Below, one piece after another: positions 5,725-8,502 of a DNA stretch of 8,502 nt. Where the stretch lies: NCBI GenBank assembly GCA_946478915.1, contig CAMLER010000190.1, forward strand, positions 1-8,502. The letters are read 5' to 3'. The notes below the pieces were generated by a model. The model was not told the DNA's origin. It saw nothing but the letters and a program-made list of their open reading frames with translations, and ran no database searches. The DNA comes from an uncultured Chryseolinea sp. (lineage in GTDB: Bacteria; Bacteroidota; Bacteroidia; Cytophagales; Cyclobacteriaceae). Each line of letters opens with the position of its first letter. Positions within the stretch are counted from its first letter, which is position 1. A program made the position numbers and the translations under genes.

Positions 5725-6744
5725 ATGGGTGTTACCATTAAAAAGATCGCCAGAGACCTGAAACTGGCTGTTTCGACAGTCTCTAAAGCCCTGCGTGATA
5801 GCCACGAAATTAGTTCGGAAACCAAAGCCCGAGTCTTTGAACACGCTGCCAGACTTGATTATTTGCCCAATCCTTATGCCAGTAGTCTGAAAAAGAGAAG
5901 AAGCGGGAATATCGCCATCATAGTACCGGAGGTGTCAGACACTTTTTTTTCTGAAGCGATTAATGGAATTGAGGAAGTCGCGCAACGAATGGGCTATCAT
6001 GTTATGATATACCTAACACATGAAGATATTGATCAGGAACAGTCCATCGTTCATAATTTGCGCAACGGGAGAGTTGATGGCATTTTGATTTCTGTGGCAG
6101 CGGGAAATGGCGAGATGTCCCATCTGGAAGGTCTTAATGTTCCATTGGTCTTTTTTGATAGAGTTAGTGAAGACGTGATGGCCACCCGGGTGGTGACAAA
6201 TGATTATCAATCGGGGTATAACGCAGTTCAACACCTGGTTGAACAAGGATGTTCCCGTATTGCATTTCTTGCTCCATTTGGCAACCTGGCCATTATTTCA
6301 AATCGCAGGAATGGCTATGCTCAGGCATTGCGCGACAACGGTCTGGATATTGATCCGCTGTTCGTGGTTCAATGCGCTGATAACGAAAGGGAAACGATGA
6401 TGATATTGAAGGATCTACTGACTACGGTACGGCCAGACGCAATTTTAGGATCGGTAGAAAAAGTGACGATGCAGGCATATGCTGCATGCCAGGAATTGAG
6501 TTTGTCCATACCTGACGATGTGAAAATTGTTGGCTTTTCTCACCTGCAGATCGCTGCATTGCTGAATCCCTCTCTTACAACGATAACCCAACCCGCGTAC
6601 GAGATGGGCAGGGCAGCAGCTACCTTGTTATTTAAAAGATTATCAAAAAAGATCGGCGAAGGTGAAGTTGAAGTCATAGAACTTCCTTCCGTTCTTATCG
6701 AGCGGGGATCGACGCTTAGGGAGTCGATAAGTCTCAGGGTATAA
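5725..6744 (+). CDS. LacI/GalR-family transcriptional regulator (probable inositol-locus repressor)
   Basis: A 339-aa repressor of standard family length. The N-terminal helix-turn-helix (VTIKKIARDL at 3-12, recognition helix around VSTVSKAL 16-23) is followed by the YLPNPYASSL hinge (46-55) with L55 at the minor-groove intercalating position. The periplasmic-binding-protein-like effector domain covers about 62-330, with recognisable GILIS (119-123), FFDRV (143-147), VVTND (156-160), CSRIAFL (176-182), NRRNGY (193-198), VKIVGFS (266-272) and LTTITQP (284-290). The position that is usually an Asp after the central strand is E245 (GSVEK). It is transcribed away from MIOX, and the CG-centred dyad at 5672-5695 suits it. 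The ligand cannot be read from sequence; myo-inositol or a product such as glucuronate is inferred from context. ATG 5725 gives exactly the family N-terminus; no in-frame alternative lies just upstream. Confidence 0.95.
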   Translation: MGVTIKKIARDLKLAVSTVSKALRDSHEISSETKARVFEHAARLDYLPNPYASSLKKRRSGNIAIIVPEVSDTFFSEAINGIEEVAQRMGYHVMIYLTHEDIDQEQSIVHNLRNGRVDGILISVAAGNGEMSHLEGLNVPLVFFDRVSEDVMATRVVTNDYQSGYNAVQHLVEQGCSRIAFLAPFGNLAIISNRRNGYAQALRDNGLDIDPLFVVQCADNERETMMILKDLLTTVRPDAILGSVEKVTMQAYAACQELSLSIPDDVKIVGFSHLQIAALLNPSLTTITQPAYEMGRAAATLLFKRLSKKIGEGEVEVIELPSVLIERGSTLRESISLRV

Positions 6745-6779
6745 TTGGTAACGTTGAATTTAATCAGGCAGCGCTTCAG

Positions 6780-7832
6780 TCATATAGTGCCGACCTTATC
6801 ATTTTTCAACCCCGCCACTTTCTTAGTGGTTTTGAACAGTCGGGACGTCAGGTCAAGAGACTTAAGCCTAGCGTTAAGATCATAAAGGTGTGCCGTCACC
6901 ATGATTTCGTCAAGCTGTGTTTTGTCGAGAAATTGTTGCATCGACCGTGCTATCGTATCTGATTTGCCGACAAAAGAATAATGCAACATCTGCATCACAC
7001 CAATTTCTTCTGCGTCGCTCCAGATATCTTCCATTGATTGAACCGGCGGGGGTAGTGGCCTTCTGGTGTTTCTAAACATTCCCAGTGCCATTTGGTGGAA
7101 TGATGTTGAGAGGTAATGAGCTTCTTCGTCGGTGTCGGCAGCGATAACATTTACACAGGCCATCGCATAGGGTTGCTTAAGAAATTCAGACGGTTTGAAG
7201 TTGGTCCGATAGATCTGCAAAGCGTCAAATAACTGTGCGGGTGAGAAGTGAGAGGCAAAAGCAAAGGGCAATCCCAACATTGCTGCCAGTGCCGCGCTGT
7301 ACGTGCTTGAGCCGAGCAACCATACCGGTACGTTTGTACCCTGTCCAGGGATGGCTTTGACTTTAGCTTGCGGATCAATTGGTCCGAGGTAGTTGATAAG
7401 CTCAACCACATCGTTGGGAAAATCATTGATATCACCTTTCAGGGTCCTTCTTAGTGCATATGAAGTGACCTGATCCGTTCCGGGAGCGCGGCCGATTCCC
7501 AGATCGATCCGACCGGGATAAAGTGAAGCCAGCGTTCCAAATTGTTCTGCGATGATGAGTGGCGCGTGATTGGGAAGCATAATTCCGCCAGACCCAACGC
7601 GAATGGTAGACGTACCGTTGGCAATATATCCAATAAGAACAGCTGTTGCCGACGAAGCAACACTCTCCATATTGTGATGCTCTGCAAACCAATAGCGGGT
7701 ATAACCTAATTGCTCAGCCAGTTGCGCTGATTCCATGCTTCTTTTAAACGCGTCAGCGGGCGTGGAGTCACCTTGAATAATCGTTGCAAGGTCAAGGAAC
7801 GAAACAGGAGTGTCGGACAGTTTTTTTTCCAT
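6780..7832 (-). CDS. LLM-class flavin-dependent oxidoreductase, YhbW-like (luciferase-like monooxygenase fold)
   Basis: A 350-aa cytoplasmic member of the bacterial-luciferase-like flavin oxidoreductases, very similar from memory to E. coli YhbW, whose physiological substrate is not established. Motifs in order: FLDLATI (12-18), YWFAEHHNM (47-55), [14 protein letters not shown] (79-92), [20 protein letters not shown] (95-114) then RAPG, VWLLGSS (170-176), FAFASHF (190-196) and DEIMV near residue 310. It appears full length. The frame opens at a TTG (7835) directly before ATG 7832; the ATG is the better start. It converges on the LacI-type gene, with 35 bp between the stops and no strong terminator. 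A near-perfect palindrome (7865-7878) lies 33 bp upstream. No neighbour suggests a link to inositol use. Confidence 0.95.
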   Translation of the reverse strand: MEKKLSDTPVSFLDLATIIQGDSTPADAFKRSMESAQLAEQLGYTRYWFAEHHNMESVASSATAVLIGYIANGTSTIRVGSGGIMLPNHAPLIIAEQFGTLASLYPGRIDLGIGRAPGTDQVTSYALRRTLKGDINDFPNDVVELINYLGPIDPQAKVKAIPGQGTNVPVWLLGSSTYSAALAAMLGLPFAFASHFSPAQLFDALQIYRTNFKPSEFLKQPYAMACVNVIAADTDEEAHYLSTSFHQMALGMFRNTRRPLPPPVQSMEDIWSDAEEIGVMQMLHYSFVGKSDTIARSMQQFLDKTQLDEIMVTAHLYDLNARLKSLDLTSRLFKTTKKVAGLKNDKVGTI

Positions 7833-7864
7833 CAAATTCGAAATTTCAGCATTGTATCGTCATC

Positions 7865-7878
7865 GTTAACATGTTATC
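7865..7878. promoter_or_regulatory. Palindrome upstream of the flavin oxidoreductase
   Basis: GTTAACATGTTATC pairs at 6 of 7 positions per arm and contains the perfect 8-mer AACATGTT. It is 33-46 bp upstream of the ATG at 7832, a position suited to an operator near the promoter. No regulator gene is adjacent on this side; chance occurrence in AT-rich DNA is possible. Confidence 0.3.
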
Positions 7879-8019
7879 ACTGGTTTTTGGTTCCTGACCG
7901 GTACAAATCACAGACGGCGGTTTCCGTGGCATATGACAGGAGGTAAGAACTTAATTAAGGCCTGCTGAAAAAGAAAGACATGGTATTAACTAGAGGTACG
8001 TCCTTGGATCTCTGCCGGT

Positions 8020-8081
8020 GCGGTGGCCCGGTCGAAATGCGGGGGTGGCCCGGAATGCGCGGTGGCCAGCATATTTCGACC
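8020..8081. repeat. GC-rich internal repeat with 9-bp inverted ends
   Basis: GGTGGCC occurs three times (8022-8028, 8044-8050, 8061-8067); the first two extend to the 10-mer GGTGGCCCGG, and AATGCG follows at 8036-8041 and 8054-8059. The last two copies are enclosed by a perfect inverted repeat, GGTCGAAAT (8030-8038) and ATTTCGACC (8073-8081). The block is sharply more GC-rich than its flanks. The layout suggests a dispersed structured repeat (REP- or MITE-like), not a coding region. Confidence 0.6.
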
Positions 8082-8099
8082 CACCCTTTTCTTTTTGGA

Positions 8100-8131
8100 A
8101 CTTTTTCTTTTGGGTGAACAAAAGAAAAAGT
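8100..8131. repeat. Perfect 13-bp A/T-rich hairpin
   Basis: ACTTTTTCTTTTG (8100-8112) and CAAAAGAAAAAGT (8119-8131) are exact reverse complements around the 6-nt loop GGTGAA. A further imperfect direct copy, CTTTTCTTTTTGG, lies at 8086-8098. It directly adjoins the GC-rich repeat, and the two probably form one element. It could also act as a terminator-like structure, but no adjacent gene ends here. Confidence 0.65.
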
Positions 8132-8379
8132 GGATAGGTACAGAAAACTTATCAAGCCATGATAACAAGAATTAAGTGCATGCAAAATTTAGATAGCGTT
8201 CGTTTTTTCTTGGACTTACTTTATCTAAGGATTCAAAAAAGTTTCCCTTTTAGAGTTAGTTCAGCGTTTTGATTTTCATTTTCACTTTTTTAGCAAACCC
8301 TAATTATCTGATGTTGTTTTCCCCTGCAATGAATACAGCGCCTTAGAACTTAAGAAATATTCTTAGATTCAACTCTAAT

Positions 8380-8502
8380 TTACCAGTCTATGCTAAAGTC
8401 GATTATAAGTTTATGCCTCACGCTAAGTTTGGGATTAAATTGCTTTTCGCAGCATATCTCTGATGGGTCTGTGAAAATCAAACACACCGAGGATTTTGAG
8501 AT
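8380..8502 (-). CDS. Possible C-terminal end of a gene entering from the right edge
   Basis: On the minus strand one frame is open from the window edge for 40 codons and stops at TAA 8380-8382, ending ...RHKLIIDFSIDW. A second frame is open for 21 codons and stops at TAA 8435-8437, ending ...DFHRPIRDMLRKAI. Either tail looks protein-like, and they cannot both be real. No family is recognised. Treat as a pointer to the neighbouring sequence, not as a firm gene. Confidence 0.25.
   Translation of the reverse strand: MSKSSVCLIFTDPSEICCEKQFNPKLSVRHKLIIDFSIDW

Larger units (their letters stand above)
7833..8502. other. Long intergenic region with a repeat element; no complete gene
   Basis: About 670 bp. 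From 7833 to about 8010 it is the upstream region of the flavin oxidoreductase, with one palindrome and no clear TAnnTTTG box. From about 8011 to 8131 it holds a GC-rich repeat joined to an A/T-rich hairpin. From 8132 to about 8379 it is AT-rich with stops in all frames; the only structure noted is TAAGAA-ATA-TTCTTA (8351-8365). The last ~120 bp may contain the end of a gene entering from the right. Confidence 0.6.

Noticed and set aside
6745..6779. Terminator between the converging repressor and flavin oxidoreductase genes
   Set aside because: Only a 4-bp GGCA/TGCC pairing was found around 6768-6791 and no T-tract, too weak to call.
8022..8067. CRISPR-like array from the repeated GGTGGCC units
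   Set aside because: Repeats are only 7-10 bp, spacing is irregular (22 and 17 bp) and the intervening sequence is itself partly repeated; no cas genes are present.
7955..8185. Overlapping minus-strand open frames of 60-76 codons through the repeat element
   Set aside because: They exist because the GC-rich repeat and A/T hairpin lack stops; they give Lys/Pro/Arg-rich low-complexity peptides in several frames at once, with no family resemblance.
1..8502. Insertion sequence, tRNA or rRNA
   Set aside because: No transposase-like protein, cloverleaf sequence or rRNA-like stretch was recognised on either strand.

Overview
This window looks like chromosomal DNA from a Bacteroidota bacterium, most likely the Cytophagales/Chitinophagales side. 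Reasons: AT-rich intergenic regions, almost no Shine-Dalgarno sequences before start codons, some TAnnTTTG-type -7 boxes, stand-alone receiver proteins with the KPNS ending common in that phylum, and a myo-inositol oxygenase beside a vSGLT-type symporter. The assignment is inference from gene content; no marker gene is present.

Left part (1-2863). The window opens inside a plus-strand gene for a membrane-anchored short-chain dehydrogenase: SPW-repeat transmembrane segments, then a full SDR domain, then a C-terminal membrane helix. Its true start is probably left of the window. After about 350 bp without a gene come a small unrecognised protein and a single-domain response regulator on the plus strand. 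A second, related single-domain response regulator converges on them from the minus strand. No histidine kinase is visible.

Centre (2980-6744). This is the functional core: an inositol-use locus. A LacI/GalR-type repressor (plus strand) diverges from a minus-strand pair, inositol oxygenase (MIOX, myo-inositol to D-glucuronate) followed by a sodium/solute symporter closely resembling vSGLT. The 140 bp divergent region holds a strong LacI-type operator dyad with a central CG. Two tandem hairpins with the same loop sequence separate MIOX from the symporter. The simplest model is that the symporter imports myo-inositol or a similar polyol or sugar, MIOX oxidises it, and the repressor switches the locus on its inducer. 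Enzymes that use glucuronate are not in the window.

Right part (6780-8502). A luciferase-like flavin oxidoreductase of the E. coli YhbW type (minus strand) converges on the repressor gene. Beyond it are about 670 bp with no convincing complete gene. This stretch contains a compact GC-rich repeat (GGTGGCC copies inside a 9-bp inverted repeat) joined to a perfect 13-bp A/T-rich hairpin, which looks like a dispersed intergenic repeat element. The last ~120 bp may hold the C-terminal end of a minus-strand gene entering from the right. No tRNA, rRNA, CRISPR array, transposase or insertion sequence was seen.
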